In this document: positions 21,534 through 31,602 of the stretch, piece by piece
How the letters are laid out: the number at the start of each line of letters is the position of its first letter
Numbering within the stretch: the first letter of the stretch is position 1
DNA from: Nemertoderma westbladi
Taxonomy: Eukaryota; Xenacoelomorpha; Nemertodermatida; Nemertodermatidae
Assembly (NCBI GenBank): GCA_032718475.1
Contig: JAUCBJ010006460.1
Span: forward strand, 1-64,000
Direction: 5' to 3'
Length of the DNA: 64,000 nucleotides
The notes under the pieces: model-generated
Database searches by the model: none
Seen by the model: the letters and a program-made list of their open reading frames with translations, nothing else
Told to the model about the DNA's origin: nothing
Translations under genes and position numbers: made by a program

Positions 21534-22394
21534 TACTCATTATAATAAGTAGTACTTGCTTGTAAATATGTAAATAATATAACATATGCTAAAACTGTTA
21601 CCTAAGCATAACCCGTATGATAGCTTATATTGAGGTTTGAGGCCATCTATTTTTTTTGGTGTTTTTGGGGTTTTTGTGGTATTTTGGGACAAATTATTAT
21701 TGTCATATCCAACTACTGGTGGATATGACAATAATAATAATAATAAGGCTGTTATCTTAGAAGAAAAAAAGTCATAAATCCACTAATACAGACAAATTAT
21801 AATGTTATTCACAAACTAACTTGATCAAGAGCAGCCCTATTGTACCTTCAATGATTATCAAACCGGACATCTACCTACTTTTACTTACTTACCAACGGGT
21901 TTGTCATCCAGCTTCTTCACATGTTGATTACCGAGAAATTTATGATGTTTGTATGTGCTTGTACCGCGAGACATTCTCTTGGTATTAGGCGCACCATATA
22001 CAATTATAAATTAATACACCTACAGCAGCATACCAGCCGAGCTCAAAGTAACTCAAGCAACCGAAATCCGCAGTGTGCTGCAATAGGCCTACCAGATGTA
22101 TAAGAAAGACTGTAAATTCAACTTTGAATTTCCCTCTACTTTGTAAAGTGTGGAAAATAACATAGATTTGTCTCTTTCGCAACAATATTCTTATGAAGCA
22201 AAAAATAGACTTGGCGGTGACTTTTATTAGGGGCGGGTGTGTTCGGACAACTTTCACAAAAGACGTCATAACTTTTGACAGAGTGACATTCATTGAATAT
22301 AACTTACATATTCGGAATCTCCATTAAATTGTGGTTTAGAATCCATGATAAAAAAATATTTGATTTTTATATTTATTTTTCATGTTGAGCCACC
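21534..22394. other. K 5' region, no gene recognised
   Basis: Non-coding sequence between the first recognised K transposase codons and the K inverted repeat. It contains an ATA/ATAATA tract near 21729-21745 and a nearby inverted repeat (TGTCATATCCAACTACTGG at 21702 and CCACCAGT...GGATATGACA) forming a short hairpin. I see no further genes. Confidence 0.4.
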
Positions 22395-22398
22395 TTAA

Positions 22399-22843
22399 AA
22401 TACCTTCGCCTTTTGTGACAAAAAATGCAAGAATCCGGGAATAAGTCGCGCGAATACTCCTTATCTCGACGATAACGCTTCGGCCTATCCGAATTCCCTC
22501 CCAGCATGATGAAATTCTCGTTATCCTGACTCTTTCTTTTTGTGCTGATAGAAATAATTTTAGTAAATTTTTTATAGCATGTGTCAGCATGAAGTCCATG
22601 CTCTTCAGTACTGTAATTATCAATTGGAATAGACTCACATTGGTCCAAATGGTTATTTTCTGGTACTGCATTATTGATTCTCAAAGTGCGAGCTTGCAAA
22701 ATTTGTTGGTATTGATGCTGAGTAATTTGTTTTGTAGGTATGTTGATGTCTTTATAGTGTACAATGCAAACTGGTTTGGATGTCATCATTATAAATAATG
22801 TATAGAGTATAGTATACACTTTTCTAAGATTTAGTACATCCAT
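22399..22843 (-). pseudogene. T gene, N-terminal block
   Basis: The first block of the T gene, minus strand, ending at K. The Met at 22843 opens the longest frame. A second in-frame MTSKPVCIVHY about 19 codons later fits the family start better. Further on are CESIPIDNY, EEHGLHADTCYKKFT (family His...CYxxFT pattern) and SCIFCHKRRRYF (a Cys pair that in the family starts a second Cys/His module). These metal-binding-like patterns suggest a DNA-binding N-terminus. K interrupts right after RRYF. Confidence 0.65.
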
Positions 22844-23482
22844 ATTCCATAATGTATTTTATATTCAATATACAGTATAAACTGTTCTAAAAATATCAGC
22901 TATTTTTTAACAGTTCCGCATTGCACTACATTTTTATAACATAAGTCACTGTTACCATGGCAACATTGTAGAGTTCTAGAACACAAAATATATAATATAC
23001 ACTATTCTAGAACATAAATAATATAAAAAATATAACGTTCTAGAATATATAGCTTGTTATTTTTCAAATTTAAAATAGCTACTATAAAGATATACAATTA
23101 ATATAAAAAAAAATTTTGTTCTAGAACAAAATGTTTATATTAAATTAATAGATAATATGTTCTAGAACATTAAAAGTAATAAAAACTAGCTAGTATAACA
23201 AATTTGGGGGGGGGGGGTGTGCACAAAACACACTAGTACCACCATCCACGGTGGACGGCCTTCACATACGATCGCTGCGAATATAAGTATTAAATAGCTA
23301 ACATGTTTAAAAACATCGGCGGTACATACTGTAAACTACTAACTCTTATTAAAAAAAAAACACAGGGGGCTGCTTTAAAACGACTTGATTGTGCCTGCGT
23401 GTTTAGTGTATACAGTCAGTCGCCTAGAAACTACACAACGCCAGGTAATACATGTAAGGGAGTGCCGTTCACAGAATAGTTA
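22844..23482. promoter_or_regulatory. T gene upstream region with GTTCTAGAAC array
   Basis: Five copies of GTTCTAGAAC or one-base variants lie at 22973-22982, 23004-23013, 23037-23046, 23118-23127 and 23159-23168, within about 330 bp upstream of the T-gene start. Each contains TTCnnGAA, the tail-to-tail unit of a heat-shock element, and is also a simple 10-bp palindrome. They may be promoter sites or transposase-binding subterminal sites. A G run of about 11 lies near 23206-23216. Confidence 0.5.
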
Positions 23483-24056
23483 GTTACCTTAGTAACTGTA
23501 GTAAATATTTCCAAATGTCAGAGAGTACACTTTCTCTGAATATTCTCTGATTATCGTTTCGACTGATTATCGCTAATTGACTAGGAGGATTTAGTACTCA
23601 TCCAAAATGAGTTGCGTTGGTGAATGCAGAAATAATTAGCGCAAATTTTGATACAAGTTTGAATGTGTTAAACCAAAGTAGCTACATTTTATGGCAGTTA
23701 ATGTAAATGTTGGATTCTTAAAAAAAGTGAATGTATTTTGTTCTCATGTAAATTTATCGCATTTAAAAAATAAAAGTGGCTATATATTTGTATTTAAATT
23801 AATCGCCGGTCTTCCCTCTATAAGAAAAATGTTCATTTGAAAAAAATGATTGCATTTATATTCAACCAGAGGGCCCAACATAGAGTTAGGTAGGGGTCGG
23901 CTAGCTAGCTTGTTTTTGGCCTGTAGTTCTAGAATGCAAATTAGCTATACCGATCACCAACTGTGTTCTGACGTCTAACATGGTCCTCCATCCAAAAATA
24001 ATAGTCTCGTTAATTTACCGAAGGTATTGCGCTTAACGCCGCCAGAGCCCGTACTA
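23483..24056 (-). repeat. T terminal inverted repeat, right
   Basis: Reverse complement of 1130-1704 with scattered substitutions and a small indel region near 23560-23580. It ends CCCGTACTA at 24056, directly followed by TTT and the resumed LTR of E1. Confidence 0.85.
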
Positions 24057-25501
24057 TTTGGCGTATCTCATTTTACTAGGTTTTAGTAATTTTCTGACCA
24101 AAACAATACCGTGCGCTAGTTACGAAAATAAGCTAGTCGCGTTTTGTAGAACTTTATACTTACAAATGACGTCAAAGCTCTCTCCTTCCTATCCACAACT
24201 CAACCGGGCAACCACGGTGTTAGTAACTACACCCGTGATCGGCACAAATACCAGATTCTGGTTGTAAGATAAGAAATAGGGGTTAATTGCTACTTTACGT
24301 TAGCTGATCTGGTATACAAATTTGATTCTAGAACTTTGTTGCCGCGGTGGTTAGCAGCAATACCTATCAGTACGTGGCAAGGCGCGGTAGGATATTAATA
24401 AACCTCCCTAGGCCAAGCGAAGTGCCGGTAGCAGAAATACTCCTTGCCTGATCAAATAACTAAGGTTCAGACAGGGGGGGGGGGGGGGGGGGGGTACTAA
24501 TGTATGTTCTACAAACCAAACCGGTACCGAACTGTCAATATTACGAATCACTAAATTATGGAACATATGCTGTCTGTACCTAATATGTACTCGCGTACTG
24601 ACGAACGGCAATAGTTCGCACCTGTAAGAGATACAGGTTAACCCAGGGATTTGTAATACGGAGGTTTTGTCTGAATCTAACTATTTGATCCTAAATTTTG
24701 CGGTGTCCCAGGACGGCGTCACGCTTACCCTGATCTATAGGTCTTGCGTCGGGCAAGGGCGTCAAACAAAGTCTTACCTTCCTCGGAAATCGGGCGCTGC
24801 ATGGCAAGGTGGAGTATTTCGAAGGGCGAAGGGGGTGCGCGGTCTAATCTAATGTGGACATCTTCCCTGCGTTGCTGACGGCCTAACGGTCTAGGCGGCC
24901 ATCTTCCCAATGCTTAGCTGTCCCAATGGTGGACGTTTGGAAATATACATGTTCAGAAGTTTACAGTATATTTACAGTTTTACAAGGATTTATCAAACAG
25001 ATTACTAGATTTATAACAAAAGAAACCAATACTAAGTTAACAAGAGTTAACATTAGTGAGCAAGTCCAAGACTGATAACTAGAATGATAACCGAAGGCAA
25101 ACCAGCCCTTATATACTAAACCTGGGACATAGAATCCGCTAGAACCTTCCAGAGCATTCCATGGCCTCACATTGGAGCAATAAGATGTTCCATGCCCTAT
25201 GATTGGCCCAACTCATCGTTCCATATGTTGTACGCACCTCATTGGTTTATCAAATTATATCAAATGAAAATAAATTGCCCAAAAATGCAAATTTCCCGAC
25301 TGGAATTCGAACTCGTAACCTATCTGTAATGTAACCAAAGCCTTAACCATCTGACCACTGCGCCATTAGATTACCTACGGGTTTTATGTGTACCAATATG
25401 AATAGGCATATTACATTACTGTAATTTAATCAAAATGCGTCGGATTTTAGAAAGTTTTTACGTTAACTACAAATGCTATTTTATAGTGAAATAATCCATC
25501 A
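24057..25501 (-). repeat. E1 3' LTR, inner part
   Basis: Matches 33437-34936. Compared with the other LTR it lacks a 16-17-bp phrase (34235-34252) and a 40-odd-bp tandem duplication (about 34450-34535). It contains a G run of about 21 (24474-24494) and the tRNA-like segment at 25296-25371. It ends ATCCATCA at 25501, and internal E1 sequence follows. Confidence 0.9.
25296..25371 (-). repeat. tRNA-like segment inside E1 LTR
   Basis: On the minus strand, GGCGCAGTGGTCAGATGGTTAAGGC resembles a tRNA D arm with an A box, and GAGTTCGAATTCC resembles a B box about 35 bp on. The same segment is in the other LTR at 34727-34803. There is no complete acceptor stem, so it is tRNA-derived or SINE-like rather than a functional tRNA gene. 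Confidence 0.5.
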
Positions 25502-26195
25502 CCGCTCCATGAAAACAGTAAGTAAGACTGTTTTCACCAATCGAAATATAAATGGTAGGGCCTAAAATATAAAAATAATCACTACCTAATTATTGCATAC
25601 TTAATATTGCAGGTACGGCGTAAATACAATCCATCATACATACAAAATACAAATTTACCAATTAACTTTAGTGCATAAAATACAAAAAAAAGCTTTCGGT
25701 TATCAAGATAAGCAAATCAGAACAAATCAAAACAAATAATTTCAAACTTTCAACAATCTTCATATATTGCAAATATACATAATAAATTCACCAAATTAAA
25801 TCAGTCCAAATATAAAACAAACATTATGAGCGAATAACTTTCAAATAAGTCTTAAAGTGTCCTCCTGACGATCTAAAAGTTCGTCATGCTGGTCTGGATA
25901 TCTTCTCCTGAGCACTAATTGCTAACGGTAGGCTCGCAAGCCTTCCTTCTCTATCTCGCTCCTCCAAAACCAACCTCCAAATATAAATACCCAAACATAA
26001 TATCCAAATATAATATCCAAATATAAATACCCAAATATAATATCCAAATATAATATCCAAATATAAATACCCAAATATAATATCCAAATATAAATACCCA
26101 AATATAATATCCAAATATAAATACCCAAATATAATATCCAAATACAAATATCCAATCGGTAGGCTCGCAAGCCTTCCTTCCTTCATCTCGCTCTC
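25502..26195. other. E1 3' untranslated region with minisatellite
   Basis: Non-coding. About 25975-26155 is a short tandem array of CCAAATATAAATA / CCAAATATAATAT units in alternating order. It is bracketed by two near-identical flanks (about 25925-25965 and 26157-26195), each with the palindrome-like AGGCTCGCAAGCCT (25930-25943 and 26161-26174). The same palindrome, in its perfect form AGGCTCGCGAGCCT, is in the E1 extra gene at 27612-27625. Confidence 0.7.
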
Positions 26196-27881
26196 CTATT
26201 CCTTAGCCGAACGGGCTCGTCCACGCCCTCTAATACGATTGGGTGGTGGTCCGGATCGAACTGGACTCGGACTTCGGTGTCGAGCTGTCGGTGGTTCCAA
26301 ATCGCTAGGAAAGGGGACGACGGGAGTTTCACACATCCGTCGTGCGCTCAGTCCTCTAAATCCTCGTCCGATTCCAATCGTTTGCTTAACATTGGATCGA
26401 GTCTCCACAATGCTAGGAGGAAGTCGAAAGGGTGGGACTGTTCCGTCCTCTGACACCTCGCTCTCTGACGTTGTCTGAATTGTAATGGGTTCCGGCAAAG
26501 CATATCCTGTCCGTCCGCATGGTTCTCTAGCGAGGGAAACCGTGCCCCGAGTCATCCGGATTTGCGACTTCGATGTCATCCTCTCGGCGACATTTACTAC
26601 CTTCTTTATCTCTTGTCCGGCCTTCTGGGCTCTAAGTATACGAAGTTGCGGATCTTCCTGTGGGTGTTGAGTCTTTTCGGTTAATGGTGTGGCCTTGAAG
26701 CCAGTCTCACGCAGAACGTCCGCCTCATCTAGAATACACGAGGTTACGCGTTTGTGATAAAATGCGCTCCGGTATGCCCAAGCTATCGAATGCCAGGCTC
26801 CTCGATTCTGCTGTTCGACTCGCAATTTGTCGAATTCCCCGGTGGTAATCTTGTTCACAACAGTTTGAAAGTTCCATGTGTTCTTATTGTCGGGGTGTAC
26901 CTGTAGAAAGTAGTCCCGAACAACCTTAAATCCGCTATCCAAAGGCAATATATCCAGCACCTCCAAGAGTTCATCGTATTGAGGCATAGCTGACACGTAT
27001 GTCGACATTATGAGAGGGATTACGGCCCAAAATCCCAAGTGTGCTCTCATAGGGAAACGACGTCGCTGTGTCGATACAAGCTCGTCTGCTAGATTCTCCC
27101 AATGGTCGAATAGCTGTCGAATGATTTTAACTGACATATGCTCATAGGGGATGTCCCTAAGTTGACACTCTGATGCCCTATGACCTTTAATGTTACAATA
27201 CGTGCACTGCACCACGAAACACCAGCAAGTGTAGAAAGTGTGCGAACATTGATCCCCACACCAGTTACATACTAAGTCCAGTAGAGATATATGTTTCGCT
27301 CTGCATTTCTTTGCATGGTGGCCAGTTGCCCCGCATCTGCCACAAATAGTGTTGGCAGGGTACCAAACTCGCTCATAGATGAGATCTCCGATGGGGCGAG
27401 CGCTACCGTCCACGTGATAATTTTCATCATCCGGGTCAGTCGGTATGTTCGTCTCCGTAGGTTGTACACAAACCATGGCATCGTTTTTCTCCAACTTGCG
27501 TATCTCAGTTCGCGTCTTCCTCGGAAGGTTCTCCTCTATCTCTATGAGTTGCCGCAACGGTTCGTCTATTATCGCAAACTCGGTCGGATCCACATCGTCA
27601 TGATGGGCGGTAGGCTCGCGAGCCTTCCAGGATCCTTCCGGGCCTTTGAATTCCGCATGGCGTTCCCCGTCGTAGGGTACTAACGTCAACATCGACGGTC
27701 TGTCGACTAGGCTTCCCACGTGAGTGAGATAGACGTCCCTGAAAACGCTAAGTCCCGCTCGCATGAAAACTTCGCATTGCGCATCGGTGTTATAAAATGG
27801 TTGGAGAAATCGGCGGAATACATCAATATGCGTCCTTCCTCCGTCGTAAAAGGTATGTCCTTCACCGAGACATAACGGATG
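26196..27881 (-). CDS. E1 extra gene, part 2: zinc-knuckle region
   Basis: An open frame from a Met at 27764 (522 codons), homologous to the C-terminal part of the E2 extra gene. Codons between 27881 and 27764 continue the similarity upstream of that Met. Three Cys/His knuckles are kept: CGRCGATGHHAKKC, CNWCGDQCSHTFYTC (one residue longer before His) and CTYCNIKGHRASEC. Then a conserved region with FWAV and YDELLEVLD, and an Arg/Gly-rich tail (GRGRARS). A single TGA near 27880, after SRTLK, separates it from part 1 in the same frame; the sister copies have a sense codon (Arg) there, so this is a premature stop. Nucleic-acid binding is inferred. Confidence 0.75.
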   Translation of the reverse strand, partial: HPLCLGEGHTFYDGGRTHIDVFRRFLQPFYNTDAQCEVFMRAGLSVFRDVYLTHVGSLVDRPSMLTLVPYDGERHAEFKGPEGSWKAREPTAHHDDVDPTEFAIIDEPLRQLIEIEENLPRKTRTEIRKLEKNDAMVCVQPTETNIPTDPDDENYHVDGSARPIGDLIYERVWYPANTICGRCGATGHHAKKCRAKHISLLDLVCNWCGDQCSHTFYTCWCFVVQCTYCNIKGHRASECQLRDIPYEHMSVKIIRQLFDHWENLADELVSTQRRRFPMRAHLGFWAVIPLIMSTYVSAMPQYDELLEVLDILPLDSGFKVVRDYFLQVHPDNKNTWNFQTVVNKITTGEFDKLRVEQQNRGAWHSIAWAYRSAFYHKRVTSCILDEADVLRETGFKATPLTEKTQHPQEDPQLRILRAQKAGQEIKKVVNVAERMTSKSQIRMTRGTVSLAREPCGRTGYALPEPITIQTTSESEVSEDGTVPPFRLPPSIVETRSNVKQTIGIGRGFRGLSARRMCETPVVPFPSDLEPPTARHRSPSPVRSGPPPNRIRGRGRARSAKE

Positions 27882-28858
27882 TCACTTTAGAGTCCTAGAC
27901 ACTACATCGGCGATGAAGCAAACGTTTACCGAAGATTCTATCGCCAAATAGTATTGCAAGATTATTCGTGGAGGTGAGGTAATCGCCCAGTACACGCAAC
28001 CTCGCCACTTTAACTGTGACTCAAACTCGTTTACGCCGGGGGTATCTCCCTCACCGTATACGTCCGTGTATTTGCTCCTCTTGCTCTCCTTATAATCCCA
28101 ACTAAACATTAGGTATGAGATATAACCCATTCCAGTTTTTAGCGTGTTATACTCCCTGAAATATCCTTGCTCAATAGCCCAAAGCAACAATGGTCTAGTA
28201 TCCACGTATGGCGTAGGCAATCGATCCTCCTCCGTGGGCATTCCTGCGAAATCGCTAATAAGGTCATCCCGTACACCGGATCCGATCTTGACGATACTTT
28301 TATCAAGTACAACGTCTCGTACGGCCTTTGGAAACATTCTAGCTTCTATGCTACAAGCCAGGTCCATGGATTTAACTATCCGTTTTATCATCGTGTGCCT
28401 TTGCGTCGTTCCTTCCGGCATAGGCATCTTATTGTCGCTCCTCTGTCGGCTGAAGACATGTAACACGCCATCTGGTGCTCGAATCTGTATGGTCTTTGAA
28501 GTGAGGCTTTGCTGATGGCTTCCTCCTTCATTATCGTAAAACATATAACCATTCCCCTTCAGAGATCGGCTAGTTGCGTCCCAATCGTCGAGTAAATTGT
28601 CGGTAGGTTTCCAAATTCTCCCTATTGACTTTTCATCGTCGAAACTAATAGGTTTTCCGGTCCAATTGGTCGCAATATCGGTGTCAGTCTCAAACGTGCC
28701 GACTCCGATCCATAATCGTATCGTTTTCGTCAGATATCCTCGCAAGATGCAAGGTGCGATATCCGTCCCCGCGATCCACTGCCTTAAAGTCCGTAATATG
28801 TGGAGGCACGTTGCATACGATTTTCTGTACTATCGTTCTACGCAACTCGGCTGACTCT
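27882..28858 (-). pseudogene. E1 extra gene, part 1: exonuclease-like region, truncated
   Basis: Minus strand. From 28858 the similarity to E2 starts mid-protein (SAELRRTIVQKIV, then VPPHITDFKAVD), with a frameshift near 28760. The frame 28745-27882 holds MFYDNEGGSH (motif I D-x-E), KIGSGVRDDL (motif II Asp), YVDTRPLLLWA, TGMGYISYLM and QYYLAIES (motif III-like Tyr...Glu). The first roughly 350 residues are missing because LTR insertion E5 begins at 28859. All exonuclease-like acidic positions seen in E2 are conserved although the copies are well diverged, which suggests past selection. Confidence 0.65.
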
Positions 28859-29427
28859 TGTTAGCTTATTCAATTCTGCTAACCACCCCATAAAGTGAGG
28901 TTTAAGCAATATTGGGGAACACGAGGTCAACTATCAATCAACCTCGTGTCACCCCAACAAAGTGGGAAGGAGAAACCCCAGAGAACACACACACAATAGG
29001 GGTCAGGGGTTACACCCCTGAGAGAGAGGGAATAGCAGGGGTAAAGGGAAACACTCCAAGGGAGGTAGAAAGGTGACAAATGAGTTATTAGCCAATGGGG
29101 GGAAGGCATCGACTGAGTAGTGTAATGCGGCCAACCGGTGCAATATATTACCGTTTCACGGTAGCATTCATTCACTTGTAGTAATTCAGCTAGTTAGGAC
29201 AGTAGCGGAACTCTAATTACCATCTCCGTCTGCTGTCAGCAATATATCATTATTTACCGGTACATTACATCAAACATCAACTATTCGTGCTATTATCTTT
29301 TATCATATTATATCCTGAACCTATATACACCGATCAATCAATAACTCAGAACTCTTTCATACACACACGGCGGGTACGCGTAAATTAGAAACCGGATAAA
29401 CCGGGATCCTCAGTGGATCCCGTCACA
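28859..29427 (+). repeat. E5 LTR (E4 family)
   Basis: Starts TGTTAGCTTATTCAATTC and ends GGATCCCGTCACA, then GTAATTAGAG. It is collinear with the E4 5' LTR (52902-53534) and the solo LTR (61651-62293). It contains the conserved stem ACACGAGGT (28919-28927) / ACCTCGTGT (28941-28949) and the terminal hairpin GGGATCC-TCAGT-GGATCCC (29403-29421). Confidence 0.8.
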
Positions 29428-29484
29428 GTAATTAGAGCAACTGCTGCCTAACAAACTAAGTACAGCCCAAACTGACTGCTAAAG

Positions 29485-30890
29485 ATGAGTCGAGAAGGGG
29501 AAACGACACCGCCGCTGACCCCGGACGGCGATCTAACGATCCGCGAGGCCGCGACGCAACGGTACCGTCCCGCGACGCCGAATCAACCGATAACGGGCGA
29601 TCCGGCAATCCAGGATGAGGGGAGCCGTCTACAACTAGAGAACGAGTCGGGAGGAGAGAGAGACGAGTCGACACACGGCGGTGGTTGACGTGCCGAAGTC
29701 GCCGGCCAGCCACAGGCCGAGGGCGACGGACGGCCCACCGGAACGGCGATGGTGGGGCCGCCAGTACGACGCCGGACACGGAGAGATAGAGGAGATGTCG
29801 GCGATGAGGACGTCGGGGTCAGCGATCGACTTCGACGGGCCTACAACGCGACCCGGAAGTTACTCAAAGAGACTAAAGGAGGGGCCAAGATAGACCAGGT
29901 CAAGTTGAAAAGACAACTAGGTGAGTCGAATGAACATTTTAACTACCTGATGCGTTTTGGGCAGAGAGAGCTAGCCGAGGAGAGAGCGAGAGGGGTTGCC
30001 AGCGAACTGTTTGAACTATGGGAGTGTAGGGGTATGCAGCCTAGTGTAGTGTACATAGGGCCATACTTAGTCGATGCCCGGGGAGTAAAATTAGTGGGTT
30101 TGAGGAGACCGCAGGAGGGCGAATCCGAGGATTAACCCCGAGGATTCGGTCTCGTCGGTCGGAGGGAGTTCCGGGAGGCGGGGGAGAGTCAGTAGGACGG
30201 GAAGGCGGAGGGAATCCGTCGCAACCGATAAGTCTGCTACATCCTCCGCAAAAGAAAAACGGGTGATGGCGATAAATCTGGCGTGCCAACTCGATCTTGC
30301 GGTGCTAGGTCAGAGAGAATTCGAGAGACAGTTAGAGGAAGAGAGTGCGCTATTAGAGAAGGAGAAAGCACTAGTTAGAGAAAATAGAGAGAAAGCCGAG
30401 AAGGTTGTGAAAAGCTTTAGGGAGTGCGAGGAAATAGAGACGAAGGAACAAGAGGAGCATGAGACGAGAGAGCAGAATGAACGTAAGGAGCGTGAGACGA
30501 GAGAGCAGAGTGAACATAAGGAGTGTGAGGCGAGAGAGCAGAATGAACGTAAGGAGCGTGTGGCGAGAGAGCAGAGTGAACGTAAGGAGCGTGAGGCGAG
30601 GGAGCAGAGTGAACGTAAGGAGCGTGTGGCGAGAGAAACAGAATTAGTGGAACAGAATTTGCGAGAGGATACAGAGAGAGAGAGAGCGGGAAAGCGTGTG
30701 CGGGATGATATACATGCCCGCATAAGCGGACTCATTCAGTATCAAACCAAACAGAAGCGCAGGCTGGAACTGGCGCAGATGGGGTTGTCAGAGAGTGACA
30801 CTGGCTCGAGTATTTTCGAGGAGCCAAGGGTTGTGGAAACATTTATTAATACCCCACTTACAGGAACTGCACGACAGACCCGAGACTTCC
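29485..30890 (+). pseudogene. E5 gag-like gene, coiled-coil, frameshifted
   Basis: Starts MSREGETTPPLT at 29485, as in E4 (53590). It passes through at least three frames: 29485-29688, 29749-30135 (with ARGVASELFELW and VYIGPYLVDARG) and 30263-30890. The last frame holds LACQLDLAVL, then a long charged coiled coil with 10-residue repeats (REQNERKER type, 30-bp DNA repeats at about 30460-30640). It ends where antisense E1 gag begins. A structural Gag role is inferred from its position after the LTR and its coiled coil; no zinc knuckle remains in this fragment. Confidence 0.6.
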
Positions 30891-31602
30891 GTCGTCCCTC
30901 GAGGTTTGACTTCCGGTTCTTCAATCGGTACGCCGCATATCTACGAAGAAAATTGGTGAGCGTCTCCAACCTCCTGTCTAGGCAATAGAGTTCTTCTTCC
31001 TCTTCGGGTTGCAACAACGCGTCCGAAACTGACTCACCTAGCAGTTGGTCGAACTGCTCCTGTTGAGCCAATCTTATTACTGACTTAAACTGGATGAGGC
31101 TTTCCCTCGTACTTACCAACTTATCTATTATCTTTACCTGAGTAAAGTTGTCGCCACGCAACTCTGCAAGTTCGTGTAAACCTTTAAGTTTATCTACGGA
31201 AGCATGTACCCTACTTTCTATCCTTACCTGTAAGGTGTAGAACTCGTATCTCGACATCGGGGCGGTTAACTCACGTAAAACGCGAAAACCTTCTCCGAGG
31301 TTTCGAGTAATCTGGGCCATGTGTCCTCCTATACTCCTAATAACATTTTCTTGGCTTCCCGCCAAGCTTACCATGTCTGGTTCCCGTGACCTGGTCTGCG
31401 GGACTGTAAGGAAATCTTCGTTTCTGCCGTCGCCACGCGTTGCGGCTTCCGGTATTTCCATTCGGTGTACCGGTGACGCACGCAGTGTGACATCGGTGGA
31501 ATCTCGGGTTCTCCTTCTCAGTTCGTCTACTGTCGATCTGTCCGGGTCGCACGAGTCATAGTCGGTAGGTGGGTATCGAGTCGAATGTGGTGTGTCACTC
31601 AT
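30891..31602 (-). CDS. E1 gag fragment (N-terminal)
   Basis: Minus strand, starting MSDTPHSTRYPP at 31602. After a polar, Arg/Asp-rich N-terminus there is a helical segment (GGHMAQITRNLGEGFRVL) and an amphipathic region (YEFYTLQVRIESRVHASVDK, then LLGES and PEEEEELYCLDRRLE). The style is that of BEL/Pao Gag N-termini ahead of the DUF1759 core, but the core itself is absent. Codons beyond about 30900 run antisense to the E5 gag and are not gag. It lies 1.1 kb inside the 5' LTR, as expected for gag of a minus-strand element. Confidence 0.55.

Larger units (their letters stand above)
16227..22394 (-). mobile_element. K: Kolobok/Mutator-like DNA transposon
   Basis: The ends are GGTGGCTCAACATGAAAA at 16227 and the reverse complement ending at 22394, with TTAA duplicated at 16223-16226 and 22395-22398. 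Excision restores the host T-gene frame. Without P2 and the LINE it is about 3.2 kb. It encodes a transposase pseudogene on the minus strand (about 21533 to 16944). TTAA targeting plus this transposase type suggests the Kolobok superfamily; the protein resembles what Pfam calls a Mutator-like transposase domain. The superfamily name is tentative. Confidence 0.8.
1130..24056 (-). mobile_element. T: 22.9-kb DNA transposon with 575-bp inverted repeats
   Basis: The ends are TAGTACGGGCTCTGGCGGCG at 1130 and its reverse complement ending at 24056. The flanking TTT (1127-1129 and 24057-24059) is a 3-bp target duplication. The uninterrupted LTR at 33431-33445 (AACAATTTTGGCGTA) is a direct empty-site control. 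Taking out P1, E2 with its SINE, and K leaves about 4.7 kb. That remnant holds one gene on the minus strand in three blocks (22399-22843, 15970-16222, 6237-7445). I cannot assign a transposon superfamily with confidence. Confidence 0.85.
28859..30900 (+). mobile_element. E5: inverted LTR plus gag fragment of the E4 family
   Basis: Plus-strand insertion in E1. It has an LTR (28859-29427) followed by a leader and a gag-like gene that mirrors 52902-54579 of E4. It ends around 30880-30940, where minus-strand E1 gag sequence begins. No second LTR and no target duplication could be seen, so the insertion was probably truncated or associated with deletion of the E1 pol region. Confidence 0.7.

Noticed and set aside
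25884-26186. Minus-strand frame with GYLYLDIIF repeats that looks like a membrane protein
   Set aside because: Translation of the A+T-rich minisatellite in the E1 3' region.
30310-30735. Minus-strand Ser/Leu-rich frame of 141 codons
   Set aside because: Antisense of the E5 gag coiled-coil repeat; composition is explained by the repeat.
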